DNA of 7,621 bases from an uncultured Clostridium sp. (GTDB taxonomy: Bacteria > Bacillota_A > Clostridia > TANB77 > CAG-508): the NCBI GenBank assembly GCA_951800935.1, contig CATOLW010000052.1, positions 1 to 7,621 of the forward strand. Direction: 5' to 3'. Under the pieces are notes generated by a model that saw only the letters and a program-made list of their open reading frames with translations, searched no databases and had not been told where the DNA came from. A program made the translations under genes and the position numbers. Positions 1 through 6,207 of this stretch are shown here, in pieces. Within the stretch, counting starts at the first letter, position 1. Every line of letters begins with the position of its first letter.

Positions 1-1
1 A

Positions 2-583
2 CAGAGTAACATAGAAAAATATAGAAATGCAGAAAACTATTATGCAACAATATACCAATATCAAGGAAATAATTTACAAATATATACAAGTTACAAAAAA
101 GGAAATAAGAGTCTATCTACAGTTAAATCTTTAAATGAAGATGGCACAAGAACACTAATTAACTATACTGATGACAAAATCTCTCATCTTTATTTTGATG
201 TTCCAGGAAGTAAAGTTGCTATATTAGATGGAAATGGAGTTCCTGGTGCAGTTCAAATAGCAGAAGGATTATATACAGAAAATGTATGGCAATTTATTGT
301 AAGAGCTATAAAATCTTCAATAAAAACGGAAGAATGTAATGGAAAAGAATGTTATAGAATACAAATAGGTTGTTTTGATTTAATGTGTTTTAATAATCAT
401 AATAATGACGTATGTTACTTTGATAAAGAAACCGGTTTAAAAGTTAGAGAATTTAATGGTACAGTAGGAGATGGAGAAAATAAAATTAATATTGTCTCAG
501 ATTATCATTATGAGTTTGATATTGTTAAAGATGAAGATATAAAAGAACCTAATATATCTGAATATACAATACAAGAAAACTAA
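2..583 (+). CDS. 3' part of a LolA-like secreted/lipoprotein-type protein (5' end outside window)
   Basis: The frame is open from base 2 to the TAA at 581-583, giving 193 residues with no start in view; the ATG at 383 is internal. The chain alternates short polar beta-strand-like segments, as in LolA/MucB-like or sporulation lipoproteins. Its end fits that pattern: a conserved-looking 'DKETGLKVRE' strand, then a 'YEFD' strand followed by 'DEDIKEPNISEYTIQ', resembling the 'tdedikkPdlseY' tail of Firmicutes LolA-like proteins. Several Cys residues (in EECNGKECY, IGCFD, LMCF and DVCY) could form disulfides. No signal peptide can be judged because the N-terminus is missing. It ends before a terminator and is convergent with the next gene, so it is probably a host gene or the element's outer flank, not part of the rightward cluster. 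The family call is by pattern only. Confidence 0.7.
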   Translation, partial: QSNIEKYRNAENYYATIYQYQGNNLQIYTSYKKGNKSLSTVKSLNEDGTRTLINYTDDKISHLYFDVPGSKVAILDGNGVPGAVQIAEGLYTENVWQFIVRAIKSSIKTEECNGKECYRIQIGCFDLMCFNNHNNDVCYFDKETGLKVREFNGTVGDGENKINIVSDYHYEFDIVKDEDIKEPNISEYTIQEN

Positions 584-597
584 AGTTATAAAAGTAG

Positions 598-622
598 AAG
601 CAAGTAATTATTACTTGCTTTT
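598..622 (+). terminator. Rho-independent terminator of the upstream gene
   Basis: A perfect 10-bp stem (598-607 with 611-620) with a 3-nt loop begins 15 nt after the stop codon at 583 and runs into a TTTT tract at 619-622. The T tract is short, so termination may be partial. Confidence 0.75.
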
Positions 623-637
623 ATGATACTGCAATAT

Positions 638-671
638 AAAAAATAGTAGGTTGATTTTAATACCTACTATT
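638..671 (-). terminator. Rho-independent terminator for the leftward genes, overlapping the last codons
   Basis: A 10-bp stem (642-651 with 662-671) with a 10-nt loop is followed, on the minus strand, by a T run complementary to the A run at 638-643. The stop codon of the 657-980 gene lies in the loop, so the terminator is partly built from coding sequence. With the hairpin at 598-622 it separates two convergent transcripts. Confidence 0.75.
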
Positions 672-980
672 GTCATTGCTAGCTTTTTTTGTTGCTTCTT
701 TTAAATATTTTTGAATAGCAAAAATAGATTTTTTATGAATAGAACTTAAATTTTCAATATTTACTTGTTGACCTAGCATAATATCTTCAATCATTTTTTT
801 TATTTCATTAAGAGTTAATCCAAAAAAATCTAAAAAAGCTATTTTAAAAATAATCTCAATATAGTTTTCGTCATAATGACTAGAATTTTCTTCTATTATT
901 TGTTTTTCTATTTTATCATAAATTAATTTTCCGTGTCGCTCTAAGAAAAGTGTACTAAAATTCATATCAAAAAAATCCAT
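657..980 (-). CDS. Small helical protein of unknown function (107 aa), distant paralogue of the 1378-1719 product
   Basis: I do not recognise the family. The ATG at 980-978 has a good ribosome binding site (GAGGTGA) a few bases upstream. The protein is acidic and predicted helical, with no signal peptide or membrane segment. It shares a pattern with the 113-aa product upstream: R-[HY]-G-K near the N-terminus (15-18 here), then a hydrophobic helix leading to an aromatic-F-G-L followed by a short polar-hydrophobic helix (FGL at 53-55, then 'NEIKKMIEDIML'), and a C-terminal amphipathic helix. It is the last gene of the leftward run, separated by 85 nt and possibly served by its own promoter. Role unknown; a small regulator or toxin/antitoxin partner cannot be excluded. 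Confidence 0.75.
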   Translation of the reverse strand: MDFFDMNFSTLFLERHGKLIYDKIEKQIIEENSSHYDENYIEIIFKIAFLDFFGLTLNEIKKMIEDIMLGQQVNIENLSSIHKKSIFAIQKYLKEATKKASNDNSRY

Positions 981-998
981 GAAATCACCTCTTATTTA

Positions 999-1035
999 AT
1001 ATATAATATACCATAAAATTAGAATAATTATAATT
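999..1035 (-). promoter_or_regulatory. Possible promoter for the last leftward gene
   Basis: The 85-nt gap upstream of the 980 start is long for this tight run. On the minus strand it contains TGG-TATATT, an extended -10-like sequence, about 30 nt before the start codon. The matching -35 region is poor. This is a weak prediction. Confidence 0.3.
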
Positions 1036-1065
1036 TATTTGCTAAATTATTGTTTCGTAGATATA

Positions 1066-1362
1066 TCATTTGATAGTTAATGCAGTTATGATAAATTTTA
1101 CACCATCAGCAACACCATTTCTATATAGTAATTCATTCTCTTTGCATAAATACTCACATTCTACATCATTATATTTTGATAGTAAATTTTTTAATTTATT
1201 TCTTGATTTTGGATGTACTCTTGTATCAATAAATTTGATAATTTCGTCATAGGCTAGGCTTGATTTATTTTTGCATCGTTCTCTTTCCAAATCCTCTAAA
1301 TCAAACAATTCCTCATCTTCTTTTTTGTTAAATACAAAATTAATAATGTCCCTATAATTCAT
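1066..1362 (-). CDS. Small charged helical protein (98 aa), DUF6809-like pattern
   Basis: The ATG at 1362-1360 has a strong GGGAGGTGA ribosome binding site. The protein is acidic at the front (EDEELFDLEDLERER) and helical throughout. It ends in a 'CKENELLYRNGVADGVKFI' helix, an E-x(4)-Y-x-x-G-x-x-D-G-x-x-x-I pattern seen in small Clostridia/phage proteins annotated DUF6809 or hypothetical. It starts 15 nt after the 1378-1719 gene, so the two are co-transcribed. A shorter ORF on the opposite strand (1070-1252) is only its shadow. Function unknown; the family suggestion is from memory. Confidence 0.75.
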   Translation of the reverse strand: MNYRDIINFVFNKKEDEELFDLEDLERERCKNKSSLAYDEIIKFIDTRVHPKSRNKLKNLLSKYNDVECEYLCKENELLYRNGVADGVKFIITALTIK

Positions 1363-1377
1363 AGGCCATTCACCTCC

Positions 1378-1719
1378 CTATTTGTTATACAATTTTAAAT
1401 CTTTTCTAATGTAATCCTCGATTTCTGGGATAAGTTCTTCTTGATCTCTTAAAATTTCACCTGGTGGAAATGCTTTACTTGTACCAGGTGTTAGCCCTAA
1501 ATCTAACATAAAAGATATTTGTTTTTTATTTAACCCAAAATAATTTAAAGCTACAACATAATATACAACAAGACAATATTGGACTAATACTTCATCTTTA
1601 CCAATCTTTTTTATTATTTCTATTGGTAATTTTATCTTTTTGCATATTCTATCAGCTAAATTTTTAAAAGTATCTTTCCCATATCGCGCAATCCAGTATG
1701 TAAAATAGTAATTTGGCAT
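1378..1719 (-). CDS. Small protein of unknown function (113 aa), first gene of the leftward run
   Basis: The ATG at 1719-1717 follows a near-perfect AAAGGAGGAG ribosome binding site. The family is not recognised. Visible elements are an N-terminal 'WIARYGKDTF', a hydrophobic stretch at about 46-63 (YCLVVYYVVALNYFGL) that is too polar at its ends for a confident membrane span, a second short helix (KKQISFMLDLGL), a Pro/Gly-containing turn (TPGTSKAFPPGE) and an acidic/basic C-terminal helix. The RYGK and FGL motifs line up with RHGK and FGL in the 107-aa protein downstream, suggesting an old duplication. It is transcribed away from the large leader region, so it could be a divergently transcribed regulator of the rightward genes; that is inference from position only. 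Confidence 0.75.
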   Translation of the reverse strand: MPNYYFTYWIARYGKDTFKNLADRICKKIKLPIEIIKKIGKDEVLVQYCLVVYYVVALNYFGLNKKQISFMLDLGLTPGTSKAFPPGEILRDQEELIPEIEDYIRKDLKLYNK

Positions 1720-1745
1720 TTTCTCCTCCTTTCACGATGATTGTA

Positions 1746-1775
1746 TATAAATATTTTCTATATGTTAATGCTCAA
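1746..1775 (-). promoter_or_regulatory. Candidate promoter of the leftward run
   Basis: On the minus strand, TTGAGC (1775-1770) and TTTATA (1751-1746) are separated by 18 nt. Transcription would start about 20 nt before the start codon at 1719, leaving room for the AAAGGAGGAG site. In DNA this AT-rich such matches arise easily by chance. Confidence 0.35.
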
Positions 1776-1913
1776 AAAAATTTTTTTTTATCTTTTGTAA
1801 TCATTGTATCTGTAAGTATGTAAAAATTTCTTGTAAAAAAATTTAAAAATTTGATACTAAAAATGTTCAAAAATGCTTATATTTCAACGAAAAAATTTTT
1901 TAAGCCGTGCTTA

Positions 1914-1942
1914 TTGAAATCAATAAAAAAACTGTGTAAAAT
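1914..1942 (+). promoter_or_regulatory. Sigma-A-type promoter of the rightward cluster
   Basis: TTGAAA at 1914-1919 and TAAAAT at 1937-1942 are separated by exactly 17 nt, the best housekeeping promoter match in the intergenic region. AT-rich DNA lies upstream. The predicted start near 1949 would give an untranslated leader of about 305 nt before the first gene at 2256. Confidence 0.65.
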
Positions 1943-1962
1943 ATAAGTGTGTATTAGATTAT

Positions 1963-2061
1963 GTTATAGTTTTTACTATAACTATCCATAAAGTATAACT
2001 TTATGGCATAACTACTAAATAAAAGTTAGTAGTAGTATATCTACATTGTAAAACAATGTAG
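1963..2061 (+). repeat. Array of four compact hairpins in the leader
   Basis: Four inverted repeats follow each other with little spacing: 1963-1970 with 1975-1982 (8 bp, TTTT loop), 1986-1994 with 1998-2006 (9 bp, 3-nt loop), 2011-2018 with 2026-2033 (8 bp, 7-nt loop) and 2041-2049 with 2053-2061 (9 bp, AAA loop). All stems are perfect, and their sequences differ, so this is a structural array and not a sequence repeat. Hairpins 2 and 4 are each followed by a GCATAA-type linker. None has a T tract, so they are not simple terminators. Confidence 0.65.
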
Positions 2062-2120
2062 CATAAAATGGGTACAAACAAGACATTTATATAGATTATT
2101 TGTCGTGTTTATATAAAAAA

Positions 2121-2181
2121 GGAAGTTAGAATCTTAAAAGATGCCCCCCTCTTTTAAGGTTGCTTAACTTTCTATTTTTTT
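2121..2181 (+). terminator. Terminator-like or attenuator hairpin in the leader
   Basis: A perfect 9-bp inner stem (2133-2141 with 2150-2158) closes an unusual TGCCCCCC loop. An outer helix (2123-2128 with 2165-2170) extends it, and seven Ts follow (2175-2181). Because it lies between the promoter and the first gene, it would stop transcription unless bypassed, so it may be an attenuator. TGGGTA at 2069-2074 can also pair with TACCCA at 2181-2186, enclosing the whole element. Confidence 0.55.
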
Positions 2182-2196
2182 ACCCAAAAATAAGGG

Positions 2197-2204
2197 AAAG
2201 GAGG
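2197..2204 (+). promoter_or_regulatory. Perfect Shine-Dalgarno sequence with no start codon in range
   Basis: AAAGGAGG matches the anti-SD perfectly, yet no ATG, GTG or TTG lies 5-12 nt downstream; the nearest ATG (2236) is 31 nt away and opens only a 7-codon ORF overlapping the next start. The first real gene uses a separate site (GGAAGGAG, 2238-2245). It could be a ribosome standby or sequestering site, or the remnant of a lost leader ORF. Confidence 0.45.
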
Positions 2205-2255
2205 ATTTATTAAAGAAATCTTTTACACAAAAATAATGGAAGGAGATTTTAAATT

Positions 2256-2618
2256 ATGAAAAGTGGATTTAATTTTGAATTATACGAAACACTTTTTACA
2301 AATTGCTTTATTGTTAGTTCAAGATATACCAATGGAAATTTACAATTAAGTTTGTTTGGAACTGATCCAGCAACAAATGAAACAGCACATTTTGCTGATA
2401 TTACACTAAATCAAAATAGCAGAATGCTAAAAGAAAACGAAATTGTAGTTGATTTCAAATATAAGCCTACAATGATACCACAATTAATTAAACTTGGTAT
2501 TTTAAAGGAACAAGTTGGTATATGTGTAATAAAGGATTCTTTATATCCTATTTATACTATTGATAGAACAATGGTAAATCAAAAACAATATTGTATGCAA
2601 GAATTAGTTGCTGCATAA
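2256..2618 (+). CDS. DUF4313-like mobile-element protein (120 aa)
   Basis: The ATG has a GGAAGGAG site 10 nt upstream. The sequence fits the DUF4313 pattern found in conjugative elements of gut bacteria: 'YTNGNLQLSLF' (24-34, the Y-x-N-x-x-L-x-I-x-L strand), 'ADITLN' (47-52, the T-V-N-L-like strand), 'ENEIVVD' (60-66), a helix 'IPQLIKLGIL' (74-83) and a terminal 'YPIYTID' (97-103) resembling the family's 'YPlYefd'. No catalytic function is known for that family; it is a marker of ICE or plasmid modules. The protein is soluble and ends in Val-Ala-Ala. It is the first gene after the structured leader, and the next gene starts 20 nt after its stop. The family assignment is from memory of the pattern. 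Confidence 0.8.
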   Translation: MKSGFNFELYETLFTNCFIVSSRYTNGNLQLSLFGTDPATNETAHFADITLNQNSRMLKENEIVVDFKYKPTMIPQLIKLGILKEQVGICVIKDSLYPIYTIDRTMVNQKQYCMQELVAA

Positions 2619-2638
2619 AAAAGAAAGGAAGATTAAAA

Positions 2639-3840
2639 ATGAAAGAAACAAGAAACTTACAATTGCCAGTTATTCGGTAGAGTTCAACATCGGAGAGCAA
2701 ATTTTGGTTAATGGCAAAACAAGAGTTAAAGACTATGGATATTTCATAGCAAAAATTCAAGAAAGTAATATGCAACAATATTTAAACAAGTTTGATGAAC
2801 TAATTAAGGGAAAAACAACTTTAGACATACAGCTTTTAGGCAAAGATACATTTACTATAAAAAGAGTTAGATATAATCAAGGAGGAGCAGCTTGTTATTG
2901 TATGGATGGCGAAGATACTGGAAGAATAAAAGAAAAAAACTTATGGAAGCCAACACCATGTAATTCTAGTTGTAGTTATTTACAAAAAGATGCTAATGGA
3001 AAAACGGCATGTAATCGTATTGCTTGGCTAAAATTTTTCATTCCAGAGATTTCAATGGATCGAATATGGCTTATGAGAATTACAGGTCAACAATCAATAG
3101 ACAACATAGATGCCTATTTACAATTACAACAATTACAGGGTAATTCATTAAATAATTTATTTACTTTATTTTTAACAAGAAAAGAACAAACAAATTTCTT
3201 AGGAAATAAATTCAATAATTATGTTTTAGATATCGTAAAAAAAGGAGATTTTATTTCTAATTCTCAAATTCCACAAACCAAGCAAGTACAAAAAGATTTA
3301 TCCACAGAAAATACTCAAAATGTGAATAACAATGTAAAAAAAGAGCAACAAAACACAGATACAAAACCTGTTACTACTCAAAAAAGTAATACGAAAACTA
3401 AAAATGCTGAAGTTGCAAAAACAAAAGAAGATAATAAACAAATACAAAGTGAAACTACTGATATGACAGAAACAAAAGAAACAACAAAGCCTAAAAAACA
3501 GACAAAAAGTAAAACTAAAAAAGCTGAAGAAAAATCAAAAGAATCAACAAACGAAAAACAACAAGATACTGAAAATTATGATAATTACTATGTATTTGAA
3601 TCTTTATCTAGTGAAAAAATACAAACTAAATCAGGTCTAAAAGACTATACAATTGGAAAATTTTACGATATGCAAGATAAACAACACAATATTATAGTAA
3701 AACCTGAATATGCAAGTGAATTACAAAATTGTGAATTAGGTACACTAGTACAATTTACAGAAATTAAGGAAATTGAAGGTCGAAAGTTTGCACTAGATTT
3801 AAACTTTATTCAAAAAATGGAAAAAAATATAGCAGCATAA
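2639..3840 (+). CDS. Gp3-like recombination directionality factor / metal-binding protein, needing two +1 frameshifts (399 aa)
   Basis: The ATG at 2639 sits 7 nt after an AAAGGAAG site. Read conventionally it stops after 13 codons (CGG then TAG). Skipping C2675 and C2691, both first bases of in-frame CGG codons, gives one continuous 399-aa frame. The restored start, 'LPVIGRVQHGEQILVNG' leading to 'YGYFIA', matches the iGRi-x-x-Ge start I associate with phage Gp3-type directionality factors; the alternative of starting in the downstream frame (TTG at 2608 or later) lacks a usable ribosome binding site. C85, C87, C107, C111 and C124 form a Cys-rich, probably zinc-binding region followed by 'LKFFIPE' and 'ITGQQSI', again Gp3-like. 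Residues about 206-312 are a Lys/Thr/Gln-rich disordered linker, then a compact beta-rich C-terminal domain (about 317-399). It ends Ile-Ala-Ala. Inferred role: controlling integrase direction or binding DNA. The ORF is solid; the function is moderate. Confidence 0.75.
2675..2678 (+). other. +1 recoding site 1: ATT-C-GGT
   Basis: In-frame CGG (2675-2677) is followed at once by TAG in the zero frame. Skipping C2675 reads GGT (Gly13) and continues GRVQH. Confidence 0.65.
2691..2694 (+). other. +1 recoding site 2: CAT-C-GGA
   Basis: After the first shift the new frame meets a second in-frame CGG (2691-2693), 16 nt on. Without another shift the frame ends at a TAA at 2709-2711. Skipping C2691 reads GGA (Gly18) and enters the 382-codon open frame that runs to 3840. 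Confidence 0.65.
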
Positions 3841-3954
3841 GAAAGGAACTCTTATACTACTGTTATTCAATAAGCCATTGGCTTTGATTTATATATATTA
3901 TACATGAATCAAAATACAAAAGTCAAGGCTCAAAACAAAAAAAGGAGATATACA
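3841..3954 (+). other. Gap holding an orphan ribosome binding site
   Basis: Immediately after the TAA at 3838-3840 comes GAAAGGAAC, the same junction that feeds a gene at 7454-7464, but here no start codon lies in range. A small inverted repeat (AAGCC 3872-3876, GGCTT 3880-3884) and an AT-rich stretch follow. A gene may have been lost here, or the site may be non-functional. Confidence 0.4.
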
Positions 3955-4170
3955 ATGCACAATGAGTTCAAGGATGGTAGCAAGGTTTTTGTATATGGTC
4001 CTGGACAAAACAATGGAAAATACTATTATAAAGAATCGGCAATAATACTAGAACGAGACCCTTATTATCTCGATTATCATGTTCGATTCAAAGATGGTAC
4101 AGAAGATTGGATTTTACCGAAATATTTACGAAAACCTTATGCTAGAAAGAAAGGAAATAAAAGAAAATGA
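3955..4170 (+). CDS. Small basic SH3/Tudor-like beta-barrel protein (71 aa)
   Basis: The ATG at 3955 has AAAGGAGA at the proper distance; the in-frame ATG at 3904 has no ribosome binding site and is rejected. The protein reads as successive short strands: 'GSKVFVYG', 'GKYYYKESAIILERD', 'YHVRFKDGTEDWILPKYL', then a Lys/Arg-rich tail. The V-R-F-x-D-G-T-x-D-W pattern resembles small Tudor/SH3-like barrels that bind protein or nucleic acid. No family is firmly recognised. Its stop overlaps the start of the next gene (ATGA at 4167-4170), implying translational coupling, so it may assist the ATPase. It contains a TCGG at 4036-4039 that is read out of phase as Ser-Ala and needs no recoding, a useful internal control. 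Confidence 0.75.
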   Translation: MHNEFKDGSKVFVYGPGQNNGKYYYKESAIILERDPYYLDYHVRFKDGTEDWILPKYLRKPYARKKGNKRK

Positions 4171-6153
4171 AATTTAACTATATTAAAACAATTCGGCTTT
4201 AGAAAGTACAAAAAAGTATTTGAAACTGACTTATACGATATAACTAAAGTAAGTGGAAAAAACAGATCCGGTAAAAGTAATATTTTATTTGCAATTATTA
4301 ATATCATTTTAGGAACAAATTTAACTGGAGACGAGAAGGCTTGTCTTATCAATAAAAAATGTGATGCTTCCTATGGAGAACTTCACTTTAGAGATAATCA
4401 AGACCATAATCATATACTTATTCGTGGAAAACACAGACTTGACAATAAAAAGAATTTCATATCATTAGATGGTAAAATGGTAACACAAGCTGATTTGATG
4501 GGATTTTTCAAAGACAAAAAGTTACTATTATCTATTTTGAATCCTTTTTATTTTTTAAGTAAAAGACCTGGAGAACAAAAAGAAATGGTCGATAAATATT
4601 TGTCAGATATAAAGCCTAAAACTATATTCGATAAATTAAATACTAAACAACAAAATGATTTAATCCAAAAATACTTTTATGTATCTACTAGAGAAATATA
4701 TACTTTATTAAGTGTTGAAGAACTAGAATTTATATATAATGAACACAAATTACAATCAATTACAGGAAAGGAATTTACAGAACTATCAGACAATGAACTA
4801 AAAAATGCTATATGTGGAAATATAAAAACTCTGAAAGATATCAAATATTATGAAATGCTTACACCAAAAGAAAAAGAGAATTTTATAAATCTAAATATGC
4901 CTAATATTTTTATGGATATTTCGTACAACAATTTAAGCATAGAGGAACAAGAGATTTTGGAAGGTATCCCTAGAGATATTCCTACATATATTTACGAGTT
5001 AAATCAAAATATAAAAGTATCAGATCAAACAATTACTTCATTAAATGGAAAAATAGAATATGCACAAAATATCGTAAATGAAAAATTATCAGCATATAAA
5101 AAATTTGAAAAGGATATTGAATTATCATTAGCAAGGCAAGAACTTGCTTTTTTAAATACTAATCAAGATATTGTAAATAAAGAAAAACAAAAGCAAGTGG
5201 TTGATAGTTTAGAAAAAGATATACTTAATAAGGAAACTGAAATTGCAGAGCTTGAAAAGCGTATGACAGAAGGAAAGAAAAAATATCTTGCAATAAAAAA
5301 TGGAACTGTTTGTGATTGCCCTACTTGTGGTCAACATATTCAAGACAATAGCAAGATAAAAACAATAGAAAATATGAAAAAAAGCCTAACTGCTGATTTT
5401 GAAAGAAAGAACTTATTAGATACTCAAAAGAAAGACTTAAGTTCAAAATTGATGGTTGAAAAATGCAAATATCACGCACTAGAAGGAGAAACAACAATTG
5501 AAAAAAGCAAACAAATTGCTGTTGTAGAAGATAAAATCAAAAAACTAGAAAACGAAAAGCTAGAAATAGATAAATTCAATAATGAGATTAGAATAAAAGA
5601 AACTAACATCAAAAATGCTAAATTAGATATTCAAAAATTTAGTAGTGAAATAATGTCTCATAAGCAACTAATAGAAAATGCAAAAGAAGCAAAAAAAATT
5701 GTTCAAAAGCTATATATTACATATATTGAAGAAAAAATGAAACTTGCAAAACAATACTTAAAAGATGTTAATATTAAGTTTTATTCTGTTCTAAAAACTA
5801 CTGGAGAAATAAAGGATGATTTTGTGATTACTTATCAAGGCTATCCATTAGCTGATTTATCTAGGTCAGAAACAATTGCAACTGCTATGGAATTTGCTAA
5901 TATGTTCAATAAAATTAGTAGAGTAAACTTACCTTTGTTTATTGATGATGCAGAATCTTGTGCCGACTACAACTTTGTTGAGGAATATTCAAAAGACACA
6001 CAAATTATAGTATCACAAGTAGCAAAAGGTCATTTCCTAACAATTGCAGATGCTAACAGCAATAATTGTACTATTATCAAGCCTGTAATAACAGGATTTA
6101 GAACAATGAATATACACAAAAATGATGTGGCTGATATTCAAAAAGCTGCATAA
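4167..6153 (+). CDS. Rad50/SbcC-like zinc-hook ATPase needing one +1 frameshift (661 aa)
   Basis: The ATG at 4167 overlaps the previous stop and has GAAAGGAA upstream. In the zero frame it ends after 11 codons; skipping C4194 gives 661 residues. The restored start, 'YIKTIGFRKYKK', is the classic SMC/RecF first strand with G-F-[RK]. Walker A GKNRSGKS is at 30-37, upstream of the first ATG (4477) of the downstream frame, so without the shift the protein would lack its ATP-binding site. A long Lys/Glu-rich coiled coil spans about 275-540 and is broken by a CPTCG zinc hook (C384, C387). An ABC-signature-like LSRSE (564-568), Walker B LPLFIDD (588-594) with E596, and a final 'IIVSQVAKGH' strand follow. 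Role by family: ATP-driven DNA tethering or end processing, as in phage gp47/46-type complexes; no SbcD-like nuclease gene is in view. It ends Lys-Ala-Ala. Confidence 0.85.
4194..4197 (+). other. +1 recoding site 3: ATT-C-GGC
   Basis: In-frame CGG at 4194-4196; the zero frame stops at TAG two codons later (4200-4202). Skipping C4194 reads GGC (Gly10) within the conserved-looking GFRKY strand. Confidence 0.7.
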
Positions 6154-6157
6154 GCGG

Positions 6158-6182
6158 AAAAGACAGAATAATCTGTCTTTTT
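6158..6182 (+). terminator. Rho-independent terminator between the ATPase and methylase genes
   Basis: A perfect 10-bp stem (6158-6167 with 6172-6181) with an ATAA loop and a T tract (6178-6182) begins 5 nt after the ATPase stop. It would reduce or end transcription into the methylase gene, yet no clear promoter lies in the 25 nt before that gene, so read-through or a weak unseen promoter must serve it. Confidence 0.75.
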
Positions 6183-6207
6183 CTTATTTATTAAAGGAAT
6201 GGTGAAA

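Larger units (their letters stand above)
1720..2255. other. 536-bp intergenic region: divergent promoters and a structured rightward leader
   Basis: No convincing gene is present. The left third (1720-1910) is extremely AT-rich with long A and T runs (for example 1773-1789), as in promoter UP elements or bent DNA. The remainder holds a good rightward promoter, four small hairpins, a terminator-like hairpin and an unused Shine-Dalgarno sequence, each listed separately. The only short reading frame of note is an 8-codon ATG ORF at 2068-2094 with no ribosome binding site. No tRNA, CRISPR repeats or iteron array are visible. Confidence 0.7.

Noticed and set aside
1773..1860. Replication origin or iteron array in the A/T-run region
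   Set aside because: No repeated iteron, DnaA box cluster or replication gene is visible; long A/T runs are expected at this base composition.
2068..2094. Leader peptide ORF of 8 codons
   Set aside because: It has no ribosome binding site, and its ATG sits in a possible stem. Not supported as a gene.
2121..2173. tRNA-like element in the leader that might decode CGGN
   Set aside because: There is no acceptor/T-arm arrangement, no GTTCRA-type T loop, and the C6 loop is not a plausible anticodon for CGG or CGGN.
2608..2680. A TTG at 2608 as the start of the 2639-3840 gene in its long frame
   Set aside because: It lies inside the previous gene with no ribosome binding site, and the real site (2624-2631) would fall within the coding region. 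The resulting N-terminus is Lys-rich nonsense compared with the motif-like one from the ATG at 2639.
3941..3957. Vector-like ribosome binding site (AAGGAGATATACA) resembling phage T7 gene 10
   Set aside because: The match is short, the surroundings are natural AT-rich element DNA, and such a sequence is easily formed by an optimal SD in AT-rich DNA.
4477..4479. ATG at 4477 as the ATPase start
   Set aside because: It would remove the Walker A motif encoded upstream in the same frame, and no ribosome binding site precedes it.
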